DNA of 6,433 bases. Source: JBBQXK01 sp038251625. Its GTDB lineage: Bacteria > Pseudomonadota > Alphaproteobacteria > Rhodobacterales > Rhodobacteraceae. Shown here piece after piece: positions 6,234 to 6,433 of the stretch. The stretch lies in NCBI GenBank assembly GCA_038251625.1, contig JBBSBE010000182.1:1-6433 (forward strand). The letters are read 5' to 3'. Below the pieces are notes generated by a model. That model was not told the origin of the DNA and made no database searches. It saw only the letters and a program-made list of their open reading frames with translations. Numbering within the stretch: the first letter of the stretch is position 1; each line of letters starts with the position of its first letter. Position numbers and translations under genes: made by a program.

Positions 6234-6433
6234 CCCCCGAACTCACCGTCCTCGCCCTCGCGGGCCTTCTGCAGATCGGGCAATTCGTCCTGATGGCCGT
6301 CCCGGCAAACCTGGAGCTTGGCCCCGGCAAGACGGCCTCGCCCCGCGATCCCCAGCGCATGGGCAAACCGCTGGTCGAACAGATGAGCGTCGGCACCGGG
6401 CGCCTCTACCGTGCGTTGAACAACCATTTCGAA
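6230..6433 (+). CDS. MAPEG family membrane protein, N-terminal part (3' end cut by window)
   Basis: The first 68 codons are visible and the frame is open to the window end. MAPEG proteins are small integral membrane proteins with four helices; eukaryotic members act on eicosanoids and glutathione, while most bacterial ones have no known substrate. A first membrane helix (LTVLALAGLLQIGQFVLMAV, 5-24) is followed by a polar loop and the family signature GRLYRALNNHFE (57-68), where the Arg, Asn and Glu belong to the conserved motif at the start of helix 2. The start ATG overlaps the upstream TGA and has GAGG at 6219-6222, 7 nt before it. In Rhodobacteraceae such a gene is often found between sucB and lpd (recollection), which fits this position. 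The product may be unrelated to the TCA cycle in function. Confidence 0.85.
   Translation, partial: MTPELTVLALAGLLQIGQFVLMAVPANLELGPGKTASPRDPQRMGKPLVEQMSVGTGRLYRALNNHFE

Noticed and set aside
1..6433. tRNA, rRNA, CRISPR arrays, transposase genes, toxin-antitoxin pairs
   Set aside because: None seen on reading both strands; the only notable repeats are the inverted repeat at 5546-5614 and the sucB linker units.

Overview
The window carries part of the tricarboxylic-acid-cycle suc operon of a GC-rich bacterium. All supported genes are on the + strand. In order they are: the 3' end of sucD (succinyl-CoA ligase alpha), a small gene for a probably exported protein, sucA (2-oxoglutarate dehydrogenase E1), sucB (E2 succinyltransferase), a low-GC gene of foreign appearance, a long inverted repeat, two small genes, and the 5' end of a MAPEG-family membrane protein gene. 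The order sucD-x-sucA-sucB followed by small genes and a MAPEG gene, the high GC of the housekeeping genes (about 67-73% in lines counted by hand) and the protein sequences point to an alphaproteobacterium, most likely Rhodobacterales/Rhodobacteraceae. In that group lpd (E3) would be expected just beyond the right edge, and mdh-sucC before the left edge; both lie outside the window.

Region by region: 1-228 is the SucD C-terminus with the phosphohistidine motif. 234-827 encodes an unrecognised 197-aa protein with a signal-like N-terminus; it starts 5 nt after sucD and its stop overlaps the sucA start as ATGA. 824-3778 is a complete sucA and 3796-5019 a complete sucB, 17 nt apart, the latter with a good Shine-Dalgarno. 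5020-5130 is a short intergenic stretch with a GC-rich hairpin next to the sucB stop. 5131-5535 (alternative start 5110) is a winged-helix-like unknown gene at about 45% GC. 5546-5614 is a perfect 24-bp inverted repeat with a 21-nt loop. 5635-5868, 5871-6233 and 6230-end are three closely packed genes (2-nt gap, then ATGA overlap): a 77-aa protein with a predicted beta-alpha-beta-beta-alpha-beta pattern, an NTF2-like/DUF4440 protein, and a MAPEG protein.

How they work together: SucA decarboxylates 2-oxoglutarate and passes the succinyl group to the lipoyl domain of SucB, SucB transfers it to CoA, and SucD with SucC turns succinyl-CoA into succinate with formation of a nucleoside triphosphate. 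Tight spacing suggests one transcript with translational coupling; no promoter for the operon is visible here. The non-TCA members have no established role in this complex that can be read from sequence. The most unusual part is 5042-5614, where a compositionally foreign gene and an inverted repeat sit inside an otherwise ordinary operon. I see no clear new multi-gene system.
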